Positions 17,976-28,100 of a stretch of DNA of 64,000 nucleotides are shown here, piece after piece. Below the pieces are notes generated by a model, which worked only from the letters and a program-made list of their open reading frames with translations, made no database searches and was not told where the DNA came from. The position numbers and the translations under genes were made by a program. Origin of the DNA: Streptomyces aurantiacus (lineage in GTDB: Bacteria; Actinomycetota; Actinomycetes; Streptomycetales; Streptomycetaceae); contig NZ_CP114283.1 in the NCBI RefSeq assembly GCF_027107535.1, positions 7,812,001 to 7,876,000 of the forward strand, read 5' to 3'. Every line of letters starts with the position of its first letter. Position 1 is the first letter of the stretch.

Positions 17976-20900
17976 TCAAGTGGGTGGGACGGGAGTCTCA
18001 TTATGTGAACGGAGCGCGATGCCGGTTCCGTAGCCGCCCGAGGCCGCCCCGGCCGCGTAGACGTTCGTGCTCCCACCTGCGTAGATGCCGCTTGCACCGC
18101 CTCCCACGAAGACGGGCTCGACGGGGCCGTGGGGCATGGGGTAGGCGCCCCCCGCCAGGGCCCGGCGCAGTCGGTACTCGTCCAGCGGCCCGGAGAAGGC
18201 GACACCCTGTCCGTGGGTGCAGCCCATCGAGCGCAGGGCGATGACCTGCTCGGGCAGATCCACTCCGTCGGCCACGGACTGCAGTCCCAGGTCGTTGGCG
18301 ATGCGCAGCAGCCCGCTGGTGATCTTGTGGAGCCGGGCGGACTCGACGACGCCCTCGACCAGACCGCGGTCGAGTTTCAGTATGTCCACGGGCAGGCGGC
18401 GCAGCGCGGTGATCGTGGCGTAGCCGCTGCCGAAGCCGTCCAGGGCGATCCGGACGCCGAGACGCCTGAGCGTGTTCAGCCGGCGCTCCAGCTCGTCCAG
18501 GGAGATCTTGGGATCGGTTTCGGCCAGTTCCACGATCAGTGCGCCGGAGGGCAGGCCGTGCCGGGTCAGCAGGGCCTCGACCGAGCTGAGGGGCATGGAG
18601 CGGTCGAGGAGCCGGCGGGCGGTCATCCGGACGGCGATGGGTACGGCGAGCCCGGTGGCGGCGCGCTCGGCGGCCTGCTCGACGGCCTCCTCCAGCATCC
18701 AGCGGCCGAGCTCGGCGGTGCGCTCGTTGTCCTCGGCGACGCGCAGGAACTCCGCGGGGGTGAACAGCACGCCCTGGGCGGAGCGCCAGCGCGCCTGTGC
18801 GGCCACCGCCGTGATCCGGCCGGTGTCCAGGGAGACCACGGGCTGGTGCAGCAGTGCGAACTCGCCGTCGTGCAGGGCGGCGCGCAGCCGGGTGGCCAGC
18901 TCCGCCTTCCGTACGACGTCCTGCTGCATCTGTGGCGCGTACAGCTCGACGCGGCCCTTGCCCGCCGCCTTCGCCCGGTACATCGCCAGGTCCGCGTTGC
19001 GCAGCAGTTCACCGGCTCCCAGGCCCGGCTCGGAGAAGGCCACACCGATGGAGGCGGCGACCCGGACATCGTTGCCGTCGATGAGGTACGGCTGCGAGAG
19101 GGTCTTGCGGAGGCGGTCGGCCAGCTCGAAGATGTGGCGCTCGCGCGCGGTGCGGTCACGGGTGCCGTCACCGACGATCAGGGCCGCGAACTCGTCGCCG
19201 CCGAGCCGGGAGGCGGTGTCCCCGTACCGGACGGCGTCCTGGAGCCTGCGGGCGGCCTGTACGAGGAGCTCGTCACCGGCCTGGTGCCCGATCGTGTCGT
19301 TGACCGCTTTGAATCCGTCGAGGTCGATGAAGAGCACGGCGGTGCCGTGGTCGGAGGAGCGGCGGCCGGACAGCGCCTGTCCGACGCGCTTGGTGAACAG
19401 GGCGCGGTTGGGCAGGTCGGTGAGCGGGTCGTGCTCGGCGTTGTGCTGCAGCTGGGCCTGGAGGCGGACCCGCTCGGTGACGTCACGGCTGTTGAAGATG
19501 AGGCCGCCGTGGTGGCGGTTGACGGTCGACTCGACGTTGAGCCAGCCTCCTTCACCGGACCTGAAACGGCACTCGATGCGGGTGGTGGGCTCCTCGGCGG
19601 GGTCGGCGGCGAGGAAGCGGCGCACCTCGTGCACCACGCAGCCCAGGTCCTCCGGGTGGATGAGCGAGGCGAGTTCGGAGCCGACCAGGTCCTCGGCGGG
19701 CCGCCCGTAGACCCCGGCCGCGGCCGGGCTGACGTACCGGAGGATGCCGTTCGGGGCGGCGATCATGATGACGTCGCTGGAGCCCTGCACCAGGGAGCGG
19801 AAGTGGTTCTCCTTCTGGGCCAGCTCCTGGGTGAGGGTGATGTTGTCGATGAGCATGATGCCCTGGCGCACGACGAGGGCGAGCACGACCGTGCCGCCGG
19901 TGACGAGCACGACGCGGTCGACGCTGCGGCCGTTGAGCACGTTGTAGAGAATCCCCAGCGTGCAGACCGCGGCGGCCAGGTAGGGAGTGAGTGCCGCCAG
20001 CGAACTGGTGATGGGCCTGCTGGCCGGATACCGACTGTGACCTCCTTCCTGGAGGGGCACGAGTGCCGGTTCTCCCTGCCGGGGCCCGGGCACGTAGCCG
20101 TACACCACGCGCGTGTGCCCCTCTTCTTCCGTGGGTCCGTTCCGGTGCCCCACCCAGGGGGCGTAGGCGAGCAGCAGCGATCCGGCGAACCAGCCGGCGT
20201 CGAGCAACTGCCCCGAGCGGTAGTCGTTGTGCAGCAGTGGCGAGGTGAACAGGGCGTCGCACATCACCGTCAGGGCCAGCGCCCCGATCGCGGTGTTCAC
20301 CGCGGAGCGGTTCACCGCCGAGCGCCTGAAGTGCAGTGCGAGCACCATGCTCACGAGGGCGATGTCCAGCAGCGGATACGCGAGCGACAGGGCGGTGTGG
20401 GGCACGCTCGGCCCCTCCGCCTTCGCCGCCTGGGCGAGCGCCAGACTCCAGGAGAGCGTGAGCAGCGAGCCGCCGATCAGCCAGGCGTCGAGGCCCAGAC
20501 AGACCCACCCGGCCTTGCTCACCGGCCGTTTGGCGAGGACGAGCAGTCCCACGATGGCCGGCGGTGCGAAGCACAGGAAGAACAGGTCGGCGTAGCTCGG
20601 GCTGGGCACCGGGCGGTTCAGGACGACCTCGTACCAGCCCCAGACGAGGTTGCCGGCCGCCGCCATCGCGGAGGAGAGCGAGAAGAGAAGCCAGGCAGGT
20701 CGAAAGCGGCTGCGGCGGGCACGGGCGCACAGGAAGCAGGAGACGGCCGCCGCGGAGGCCGCCGCGCTCAGCCCGAAGTCGCCCATGATCAGAGCGAGTC
20801 GGTGCGAGCCCCAGCCGAGCGCGGAACCGACCGCGTATGCCGCGCACATCAGGGCGAGCATGAGCTGCGGGACCGTGCCGGGTCCGCCTCCGGTGGCCGG

Positions 20901-21224
20901 GCGGCGGGCCTGCAACGCCACCGGGGAGCTCACTGTGCCTCTCCGGTCCGCCCCGCCCCCGAGTCCCTCTGGTCCCGGCGGGCCGGATGCGCGTGCCTCC
21001 TGCGACCGCTCGGCCTTCGATGGTGATGGCCGCTGTGGCCGCGTCTGCGCGCGGGTGGACACCAGGGTCGCCGTCGGCGGCCCCGCCGCGTCGGATCGTT
21101 GGTCCATAGGCCGTGCATCGCCCGTCGCCCCCCTCGCTGTTGCTGTCTCTCGATCCCCGGCGCCGAATGATGCGCGGCGCAGCCCCTGTCGGGACGATAC
21201 ACCAGTCTCGTCACTCAGGGACAT
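17976..21224 (-). CDS. Membrane GGDEF/EAL protein, probable diguanylate cyclase with a degenerate EAL domain (CdgC type)
   Basis: A 1082-residue protein; the start ATG at 21224 sits five bases after AGAGGA. Order: disordered N terminus (1-115), about ten membrane helices (116-455), PAS sensor (about 468-588), GGDEF domain (595-765), EAL-like domain (775-1025) and a Gly-rich tail. The GGDEF motif (675-679) is intact, and the product-inhibition motif RYGD (666-669) stands exactly five residues before it. The EAL domain has lost key positions: AAQ instead of EAL (808-810), VRM for NVS, DGFG for DDFG and DGVD for EGVE. I expect cyclic-di-GMP synthesis and no hydrolysis. In Streptomyces this second messenger, acting through BldD, governs the switch to development. 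The name CdgC rests on domain order and recalled synteny. Confidence 0.9.
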   Translation of the reverse strand: MSLSDETGVSSRQGLRRASFGAGDRETATARGATGDARPMDQRSDAAGPPTATLVSTRAQTRPQRPSPSKAERSQEARASGPPGPEGLGGGADRRGTVSSPVALQARRPATGGGPGTVPQLMLALMCAAYAVGSALGWGSHRLALIMGDFGLSAAASAAAVSCFLCARARRSRFRPAWLLFSLSSAMAAAGNLVWGWYEVVLNRPVPSPSYADLFFLCFAPPAIVGLLVLAKRPVSKAGWVCLGLDAWLIGGSLLTLSWSLALAQAAKAEGPSVPHTALSLAYPLLDIALVSMVLALHFRRSAVNRSAVNTAIGALALTVMCDALFTSPLLHNDYRSGQLLDAGWFAGSLLLAYAPWVGHRNGPTEEEGHTRVVYGYVPGPRQGEPALVPLQEGGHSRYPASRPITSSLAALTPYLAAAVCTLGILYNVLNGRSVDRVVLVTGGTVVLALVVRQGIMLIDNITLTQELAQKENHFRSLVQGSSDVIMIAAPNGILRYVSPAAAGVYGRPAEDLVGSELASLIHPEDLGCVVHEVRRFLAADPAEEPTTRIECRFRSGEGGWLNVESTVNRHHGGLIFNSRDVTERVRLQAQLQHNAEHDPLTDLPNRALFTKRVGQALSGRRSSDHGTAVLFIDLDGFKAVNDTIGHQAGDELLVQAARRLQDAVRYGDTASRLGGDEFAALIVGDGTRDRTARERHIFELADRLRKTLSQPYLIDGNDVRVAASIGVAFSEPGLGAGELLRNADLAMYRAKAAGKGRVELYAPQMQQDVVRKAELATRLRAALHDGEFALLHQPVVSLDTGRITAVAAQARWRSAQGVLFTPAEFLRVAEDNERTAELGRWMLEEAVEQAAERAATGLAVPIAVRMTARRLLDRSMPLSSVEALLTRHGLPSGALIVELAETDPKISLDELERRLNTLRRLGVRIALDGFGSGYATITALRRLPVDILKLDRGLVEGVVESARLHKITSGLLRIANDLGLQSVADGVDLPEQVIALRSMGCTHGQGVAFSGPLDEYRLRRALAGGAYPMPHGPVEPVFVGGGASGIYAGGSTNVYAAGAASGGYGTGIALRSHNETPVPPT

Positions 21225-21338
21225 AGTTCCTCTACGCTCCGTGACGATCAGCGGGGCCGCGGACACGGCGCGCATTCGAGGGACTGCGGAGGGTACCCGT
21301 GCGGGTCCCCGCCCTGCCGCTGCCGGGAGAGGGGAGGA

Positions 21339-22280
21339 CTACGAGCCCGTCGTAAGGACCACGTTCCGCAGGGGCTCCCGGTTCACGAAACGGTGCAACT
21401 GGTCCACGAGGAGCCGCTGGGCGCGCGGGAAGAACGCCGAGGTCGGGCCGCCGACGTGAGGGCTGATCAGTACGCCGGGCGCGTGCCACAGGGGGTGCCC
21501 CGGGGGCAGTGGTTCGGGGTCGGTGACGTCCAGGGCCGCCCGGAGCCGGCCGCTCTCCAGCTCGGCGAGGAGCGCCTTCGTGTCGACGACACCACCGCGG
21601 GCCACGTTCACGAGGAGTGCCCCGTCCTTCATACGGGCCAGGAAATCGGCGCCCGCCAGGCCTTTCGTCTGCTCGGTGAGGGGCGTGATGAGCACCACCA
21701 CGTCGGCTTCCGGGAGGAGTTCGGGCAGTGCGGCGATCGGATGCACAGGGCCGCGCGCCGTCTCGCGTGCGGAGCGCGCGACGCGCGCCACCCGCGCGAG
21801 CTCGAAGGGTACGAGCCGGTCCTCGATGGCGGAGCCGACCGCTCCGTAGCCGACGATCAGGACGCTTTTGTCCGCGAGCGCGGGACGGAAGCCGGACCGC
21901 CATTCCTCGCTGTCCTGCCCGCGGACGAAGTCGGGGACGCCCCGCAACGAGGCGAGGATCAGGGTGAGGGCGAGTTCGGCGGTGCTGGCGTCGTGCACAC
22001 CGCGCGCGTTGCACAACTGCACGCCGCCGGGCAGCAGTTCCAGGCCCGGCTGGACGTGGTCGATACCGGCCGACAGCGTCTGCACGACCCGTACGGACGT
22101 CATGTCGGCCAGGGGGCGCACCGAGATGTCGCCGCCCTTCATATAGGGGACGACGTAGAAGGCGCAGTCGGCGGGGTCGGCGGGAAAGTCCCTCTCGCCG
22201 TTCCAGTAGCGGTAGTTGGGGCCCGCGGGGAGGCCTTCGAGTTCGTCTGCGGGAAACGGGAGCCACACTTCGTACGTCAT
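21339..22280 (-). CDS. D-isomer specific 2-hydroxyacid dehydrogenase
   Basis: A 313-residue NAD(P)-dependent dehydrogenase. The Rossmann motif is SVLIVGYGAVGSAI (about residues 135-150). Catalytic residues appear in NVARGGVVDTKALL (Arg), DVTDPEPLPPGHPL (Glu) and ISPHVGGPT (His). It reduces a 2-oxoacid to the D-hydroxyacid or the reverse; the substrate is not evident, and a glyoxylate/hydroxypyruvate-type activity is only one option. No Shine-Dalgarno sequence precedes the ATG at 22280, but TAGCCT lies seven bases before it, so the transcript may be leaderless. It is divergent from the aldo/keto reductase gene 75 bases away, so they may share control. Confidence 0.9.
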   Translation of the reverse strand: MTYEVWLPFPADELEGLPAGPNYRYWNGERDFPADPADCAFYVVPYMKGGDISVRPLADMTSVRVVQTLSAGIDHVQPGLELLPGGVQLCNARGVHDASTAELALTLILASLRGVPDFVRGQDSEEWRSGFRPALADKSVLIVGYGAVGSAIEDRLVPFELARVARVARSARETARGPVHPIAALPELLPEADVVVLITPLTEQTKGLAGADFLARMKDGALLVNVARGGVVDTKALLAELESGRLRAALDVTDPEPLPPGHPLWHAPGVLISPHVGGPTSAFFPRAQRLLVDQLHRFVNREPLRNVVLTTGS

Positions 22281-22355
22281 GGTCAGGAGGCTATGCGAAG
22301 CGCCTGCGGACGCAGAGGTTAGTTTGGGGGGCCAGGAGAGGGAGGGCGCGGCCAG

Positions 22356-23369
22356 GTGGAGCGCAGGACGATCGGGGCAGCGGCGCTCGAGGTGGGGGCT
22401 GTCGGCCTCGGGTGCATGCCGATGAGCTGGGCGTACTCGGGTTCGCGGCAGCGGGGTGACGAGTCGCTGCGGACCGTGCACACGGCCCTCGACCGGGGTG
22501 TGACCCTCCTGGACACTGCCGACATGTACGGCCCCTTCAAGAACGAGCTGCTGGTCGGGCGCGCACTGAAGGACCGGCGTTCGGAGGCCTTCGTGTCGAC
22601 CAAGGTCGGTCTGCTGGTCGGCGAGCAGCACATCGTGGCCAACGGCCGTCCCGGCTACGTGAAGCGGGCGTGCGACGCCTCGCTGCGCCGCCTGCAGACG
22701 GACGTCATAGACCTCTACCAGCTGCACCGCGAGGATCCGGAGGTGCCGGTCGAGGAGACGTGGGGCGCGATGGCGGAGCTCGTGACGGCCGGGAAGGTGC
22801 GGGCGCTCGGGCTGTGCGCGATGGGCGCGCGCCCCGGCCGCGGACCGGGGGCACGGCTGCACGACGAAACGATCCGCCGGCTGGAGCGGGTGCAGCAGGT
22901 CTTCCCGGTGAGCGCGGTGGAGGCCGAACTGTCGGTGTGGTCGCAGCAGGCCTTGGAGAGCCTGCTGCCGTGGTGCGAGGCCCGCGGTGTCGGTTTCCTC
23001 GCGGCGATGCCGCTCGGCAGCGGCTTCCTGACCGGGACGCTCACCCCCGGTGAGGGGTTCGAGCGCGACGACCTACGGGCCCGGCATCCCCGTTTCACCG
23101 CCGAGATGATGGCCGCCAACCAGTCCATCGTCGTCGGCCTGCGACGGGTGGCCGCCCGTCACTCGGCCGCGGCGGAGGAAGCCCGCGTCACCCCCGCTCA
23201 GGTGGCGCTCGCGTGGGTGCTGTCGCGCGGGCGGCACGTGGTTCCGGTGCCCGGGACGAAGCGGGCGTGCTGGGCCGCGGAGAACGCGGGGGCGGCCGGG
23301 CTGCGCCTGACGGCGGAGGACCTCGCCGAGGTGGCGGGGTTGCCGCCGGCGCTGGGATCCTGGGACTGA
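22356..23369 (+). CDS. Aldo/keto reductase
   Basis: A 337-residue NADPH-dependent oxidoreductase with the (beta/alpha)8 AKR fold. The catalytic tetrad is visible: Asp and Tyr in LLDTADMYGP (about residues 49-58), Lys in VSTKVG and His in LYQLHRED. The C-terminal cofactor loop is HVVPVPGTKRACWAAENAGA. The start is GTG at 22356, nine bases after GGAGGG. The physiological substrate is unknown. It is divergent from a 2-hydroxyacid dehydrogenase gene. Confidence 0.92.
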   Translation: MERRTIGAAALEVGAVGLGCMPMSWAYSGSRQRGDESLRTVHTALDRGVTLLDTADMYGPFKNELLVGRALKDRRSEAFVSTKVGLLVGEQHIVANGRPGYVKRACDASLRRLQTDVIDLYQLHREDPEVPVEETWGAMAELVTAGKVRALGLCAMGARPGRGPGARLHDETIRRLERVQQVFPVSAVEAELSVWSQQALESLLPWCEARGVGFLAAMPLGSGFLTGTLTPGEGFERDDLRARHPRFTAEMMAANQSIVVGLRRVAARHSAAAEEARVTPAQVALAWVLSRGRHVVPVPGTKRACWAAENAGAAGLRLTAEDLAEVAGLPPALGSWD

Positions 23370-23552
23370 GCGGGCCCGCCGGACCTCGGCAGGTTCCGGG
23401 CCGGTTGGCCGGGACGGCTGCCGGAAGGGTTCTCGGGGCTGTATCGCCCGGTTCGGGCGGGGTCCGGCGATTCGGTGTTCCGTGATCGGGAACTCGTGGG
23501 GCCCGAGCGGTGTATGAAAAGTAGAACCTGCCGCGTCGAAGGGATCCTGATC

Positions 23553-24722
23553 GTGCAACGTCGAGCTGTGACGGCTGTGTTGGCCGCGGCCGCGCTCCTG
23601 CTGACGGCCGGGTGCTCCTCCGGTGACGGGGAGGATCCGGGCGACGGCAACAGCGCGCCCGCGAGCAGCCCGGAGCCGGGGACGTCGGCCTCGGCCTCCG
23701 GACGGGCGGGCGAGGAGGCGCCGCCTCCCGCCAAGGGCTCCGTGAAGGTCGTGCGGACCGTCACCGAAGGCCTGAAGACACCCTGGGGGCTCGCGCCGCT
23801 TCCCGAGGGCGACCTCCTGGTGTCCTCGCGGGACGAGGGGACGATCACCAGGGTCGACGGCGAGACCGGGAAGAAGACCGAGCTGGGCTCGGTCCCGGGA
23901 GTCGCTCCCGCCGGGGAGGGCGGCCTGATGGGCCTGGCCCTGTCCCCGTCGTACGCGTCGGACCACATGGTCTACGCGTACTTCACGTCGGACTCCGACA
24001 ACCGCATCGTGCGCATGCTGTACGACGAGAAGAGGCCGGCCGGTGAGCAGCTGGGCGCACCCGACACGGTGTTCAGGGGCATCCCGAAGGGCACGAACCA
24101 CAACGGCGGCCGGATCGCCTTCGGCCCGGACAAGATGCTCTACGCGGGCACGGGCGAGACGTACGTGACCGAGCTGGCCCAGGACAAGAAGTCGACGGGC
24201 GGCAAGATCCTGCGTCTGACGCCGGACGGCGAACCGGCGCCGGGCAACCCGTTCGACTCACCCGTGTACTCGTACGGCCACCGCAACGTGCAGGGCCTGG
24301 CCTGGGACAGCAAGCAGCGCCTGTTCGCCTCGGAGTTCGGCCAGGACACATGGGACGAGCTGAACCACATCAAGCCGGGTGACAACTACGGCTGGCCGGA
24401 CGCGGAGGGCAAGTCCGACGACTCCGAGTACCACAGCCCGGTCGACCAGTGGAAGACCGACGAGGCCTCCCCGAGCGGCATCGCCTATGCCGAGGGCTCG
24501 ATCTGGATGGCGGGCCTGCGCGGCAAGCGGCTGTGGCGCATCCCGCTCGACGGCACCGAGGCGTCGGCGGAGTCCCAGGCCTTCCTGGAGGACGACTACG
24601 GCCGTCTGCGCACCGTGGTCTCGGCGGGCGGCAACAAGCTGTGGCTGGTCACGAGCGAGACGGACGGCAGGGGGACCCCCGGCAGCGGGGACGACCGGAT
24701 TCTGCAGCTGGAGGTGACGTAG
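23553..24722 (+). CDS. PQQ-dependent sugar (glucose/sorbosone-type) dehydrogenase lipoprotein
   Basis: A 389-residue exported lipoprotein. The start is GTG at 23553, nine bases after GAAGGG; the signal peptide ends in LLTAGC. After a Ser/Gly/Pro-rich linker comes a six-bladed propeller of the GSDH family: TPWGLAPLPEGDLLVSSRDE, EGGLMGLALSPSY, the active-site segment GTNHNGGRIAFGPDKMLY, VYSYGHRNVQGLAWD and GDNYGWPDAEG. The His in NHNGG is the usual base of PQQ sugar dehydrogenases. It probably oxidises sugars at the outer face of the membrane. No PQQ synthesis genes are in the window, so cofactor supply is unknown and the enzyme could be inactive without it. Confidence 0.9.
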   Translation: MQRRAVTAVLAAAALLLTAGCSSGDGEDPGDGNSAPASSPEPGTSASASGRAGEEAPPPAKGSVKVVRTVTEGLKTPWGLAPLPEGDLLVSSRDEGTITRVDGETGKKTELGSVPGVAPAGEGGLMGLALSPSYASDHMVYAYFTSDSDNRIVRMLYDEKRPAGEQLGAPDTVFRGIPKGTNHNGGRIAFGPDKMLYAGTGETYVTELAQDKKSTGGKILRLTPDGEPAPGNPFDSPVYSYGHRNVQGLAWDSKQRLFASEFGQDTWDELNHIKPGDNYGWPDAEGKSDDSEYHSPVDQWKTDEASPSGIAYAEGSIWMAGLRGKRLWRIPLDGTEASAESQAFLEDDYGRLRTVVSAGGNKLWLVTSETDGRGTPGSGDDRILQLEVT

Positions 24723-24797
24723 AGGCGCCTAGGCGGGGGCACCCGGATCGCTCCGGGCCCCGGAATCCCCGGATGCCGCCGAGGGGTCGCGGTCGTC

Positions 24798-25094
24798 CTA
24801 ACCGTCACGACCGTCGTGGTCGCCCGGGCCGTCCTGGTCGCCGTGACCGTCCTGGCCGTCCTGGCCGTCCTGGCCGTCCTGGCCGTCCGGATCACCCTGA
24901 CGGTCATGCCCGTCCGGGGCGCCGCCCGCGGGCTGTCCCGGCAGGCGCACGATCACCTTGCCTGAGGTCAGGTCTATCGGTCCCCTGCCCGGGTCACCGT
25001 CGTTCAGGTCGACGCGCGTCAGCTCCAGCCGCTTGCGCTCCTCGTCGGTGTGCTTGCGGCCCGGTGCGAAGAGCTCGTTGATCATGTTGAACAC
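24798..25094 (-). CDS. Small actinobacterial protein (DUF6191-like) with an Asp/Gly/Gln repeat tail
   Basis: A 98-residue protein. The start is GTG at 25094 behind GGGAGG; an in-frame ATG three codons later is more distant from the site. The conserved head reads FNMINELFAPGRKHTDEERK and continues into LELTRVDLNDGDPGRGPIDL, which I recognise as a common Streptomyces domain of unknown function. The last 35 residues are a collagen-like run of GQD/GDQ/GPG triplets encoded by 9-base tandem repeats. No enzymatic motif is present. It is convergent with the sugar dehydrogenase gene. Confidence 0.8.
   Translation of the reverse strand: MFNMINELFAPGRKHTDEERKRLELTRVDLNDGDPGRGPIDLTSGKVIVRLPGQPAGGAPDGHDRQGDPDGQDGQDGQDGQDGHGDQDGPGDHDGRDG
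24829..24888. repeat. 9-bp tandem repeat inside the small DUF gene
   Basis: The unit CCGTCCTGG occurs four times head to tail at 24847-24882, followed by a partial fifth, with one more unit at 24829. On the coding strand it gives repeated Gly-Gln-Asp. Such arrays change copy number easily, so the tail length probably differs between strains. Confidence 0.85.
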
Positions 25095-25175
25095 GGTGCC
25101 TCCCTCGGCCCGGGGTCTCCTCCAGCGTAGGCGTCCCCGGGCGGATCTCACCGAGAGGACCTCGGCGGGTGGATC

Positions 25176-28100
25176 TCACCCTGTCGTCCGGGCGTCCACC
25201 GTCTCCGGTGGGAACAGCCGCAGCCGGTGCGCCAGCGCAGCGGCCTCGCCGCGGCCCGAGACGTTCAGCTTGGCGAGGATGTTGGAGACGTGGACGCTGG
25301 CCGTCTTCGGGGAGATGAAGAGTTCCTCGGCGATCCGGCGGTTGCTGTGGCCGGCGGCCACCAGGCGCAGGACGTCCCGCTCCCGGCTGGTGAGGCCGAG
25401 CGCCTCGGCCGGGTCGGCGGGAGCGGTGGAGGTCCGCTCGGGGGTGCGGGAGAGGGTGAGGCGGGCGCGTTGCGCGAGCAGGGAGACGGCCTCCGCGAGC
25501 GGGCGCGCGCCGAGGTGGTCGGCCGCGGCCCGGGCCAGCCTCAGCAGTTCCCTGGAGCGGTCCCGCTCCTCCTCGCCGCCTCCGGCGACCAGCAGGGACT
25601 CGGCCAGGCGGTACCGGACGCAGGCGAGGTCGTAGGGGCGTTCGAGGGGCTCGAAGGCGTCGAGCACCTCGGCCCACTCGTCCGGGGTGTCCCGGCCCTC
25701 GGCGCGCAGCAGCTCGGCCCGCACCCAGCGCTCGTACCCCTGCCAGACGGGTACGTTCGTGGCGAGGCCCTTGGCGGCGCCTCTCAGGCGTTCGAGGACG
25801 TCGGCGCGGCCCTCGTCGGCGCCGGGGCGCCCGCGGGCGTCGGCCTCCGCGGTCGCGGAGGCGAGGAGCAGGGGCCAGCCGTAGCGGTGGGTGCCCGGCG
25901 GGAAGCCGATGCCCAGAGCCTCGTTCAGTTCCGCACGGGCATCGAGGAGGCGGCCCTCCCCGGCGGCGACGCCGATCGCGAGGGCGGTCAGCGGAAGCAG
26001 ATGCTGGGGCACGACGTCATGGGTGCCGAAGTGGCCCCGGGCGGCTGCCAGTTGGCGGCCCGCCTCGGCCAGGTCGCCCCGCGCGAGGGCGAGCCGGGAG
26101 TGGACGGTGGCGTTGAAGCCGCGGGGCTTCTCGCTCTGGCCGATGCGCTCCGAGTTGACCCCGGCCTCACCCGCCTCGTCCCAGCGGCCCAGGGAGAAGA
26201 GGGACTCGCTGAGGTTTCCCCAGACCCAGGCCTCGGAGTACACCAGGCCGAAGCTCCGGGCGAGTTCGACCCCCTCCCGGAGGATGCGGACGGCTTCCTG
26301 GGAGCGGCCGAGGCCCTCCAGGTGGGACGGCAGGTTGATGTGGACGCGGCCCACCACGTAGGCGGCACCGGCCTCCGAGGCCTGCTTCTTGACCTCGTGC
26401 ACCTCGGCGAGCCCCGCCTCGATGTCCCCCGACTCGACGAGGAGCCCACCCAGGGTGAGCCGTGCGTGCAGCTCGATGTCACGGGCGCCCACCATGCGGG
26501 CGTACTCCACGGCGCGCTCGGCGGCCAGGAGTGCTTCCGGGCCGGGGCGGTGCTGCATGGACCAGTTGGCGACGTTGGCGAGGACGTCGGCGTGCACCGC
26601 GGACGGCGGCAGTCCGCGGACCAGGTCCTGGGCGGTGGACAGCTCCTTCCAGCCGTCGCCCCGGGAGCGTGCCTCCATCAGCCGGGAGCGCTGGATCCAG
26701 AACCAGGCGGCGCGCAGCGGGTCGCCCTCGTCCTCCAGGAGGTGCAGGGCCCGCTTCGTGATCTTCAGGGCGCGCTCGCGCTCCCCGCTGAACCGGCCCG
26801 CCACGGCGGCCTCGGCCATCAGGTCGAGGTACCGCAGCGGGGTGGTCTGCGGGTCGCAGCCGCACGGGGGGTAGACCTCGGCGTAGTCGACGGGCCGCAG
26901 CTCGGCGCGTACGTCCTCGGGGGCCGTGTCCCACAGCTCCATCGCCCGCTCCAGGAGCCGCAGTTGCTCCGAGTAGGCGTGCCGGCGGCGGGCCTCAACG
27001 GAGGCTTCGAGGACGGCGGGCAGAGCCTTGGCGGCGTCGTGCGCGTGGTACCAGTGGCTGGCCAGCCGGGCGGCTCGCTCGTCGGCCGGGACGAGCGCGG
27101 GGTCGGCCTCCAGGACCTCCGCGTACCGGCGGTTGAGGCGGGAGCGCTCGCCGGGCAGCAGGTCGTCACCGACGGCCTCGCGCACCAGGGAGTGGCGGAA
27201 GCGGTAGCCGCCCCCGTCGGCCGTGGCGAGCAGGATGTTGGCGCCGACGGCGGCCCGCAGCGCCTCGATGAGGTCGTCCTCGGAGAGCCGGGCGACGGCG
27301 GCGAGCAGCCGGTACTCCACGGTGGAGCCGCCCTCGGCGACGATCCTGGCGACCCGCTGGGAGCTCTCGGGCAGGCTCTCGACGCGGACGAGGAGCAGGT
27401 CGCGCAGGGAGTCGGTGAGGCCGGCGCAGCAGCCTTCGTGGGCGGCCACGGCCAGTTCCTCGACGAAGAAGGCGTTGCCGTCGGAGCGCGCGAAGATCTC
27501 GTCGACCTGGGCCGGATCGGGTTCGGAGGCGATGATTCCGGCGATCTGGCAGCCGACTTCGGTGCGGCTGAAGCGGCCGAGCTCGATGCGGCGGACGGTG
27601 CGCAGCCGGTCGAGTTCGGCGAGGAGCGGCCGCAGCGGGTGGCGGCGGTGGATGTCGTCGGCGCGATAGGTGGCGACGACGAGGAGGCGGCCGCTGCGCA
27701 GCGTCCGGAAGAGGTAGGCGAGGAGGTGGCGGGTCGAGGCGTCGGCCCAGTGCAGGTCCTCCAGGAGGACGACGACCGGGCGGTCGGCGGCGACGCGCTC
27801 CAGGAGGCGGACGGTGAGTTCGAAGAGGCGGGCCATGCCGTCCTCGTCGTGCCGTCCGCGGGAGGTCTCGCCCAGTTCGGGCAGCAGCCGGGCCAGCTCG
27901 TCCTCCTGTCCGGCGGCCGCGGCGGCCAGTTCGTCGGGCAGCTGGCGGCGCAGGGCCCGCAGGGCGGTGGAGAACGGGGCGAAAGGCAGGCCGTCGGCGC
28001 CGATCTCGACACAGCCGCCGACCGCCACGACGGCGCCCTCGCGGCAGGCCCTCACCGCGAACTCCTCGATGAGGCGGGTCTTGCCGACGCCGGCCTCACC

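Noticed and set aside
24829..24888. Short regular repeats that could suggest a CRISPR array
   Set aside because: The unit is 9 bases without spacers and lies in frame inside a coding sequence.
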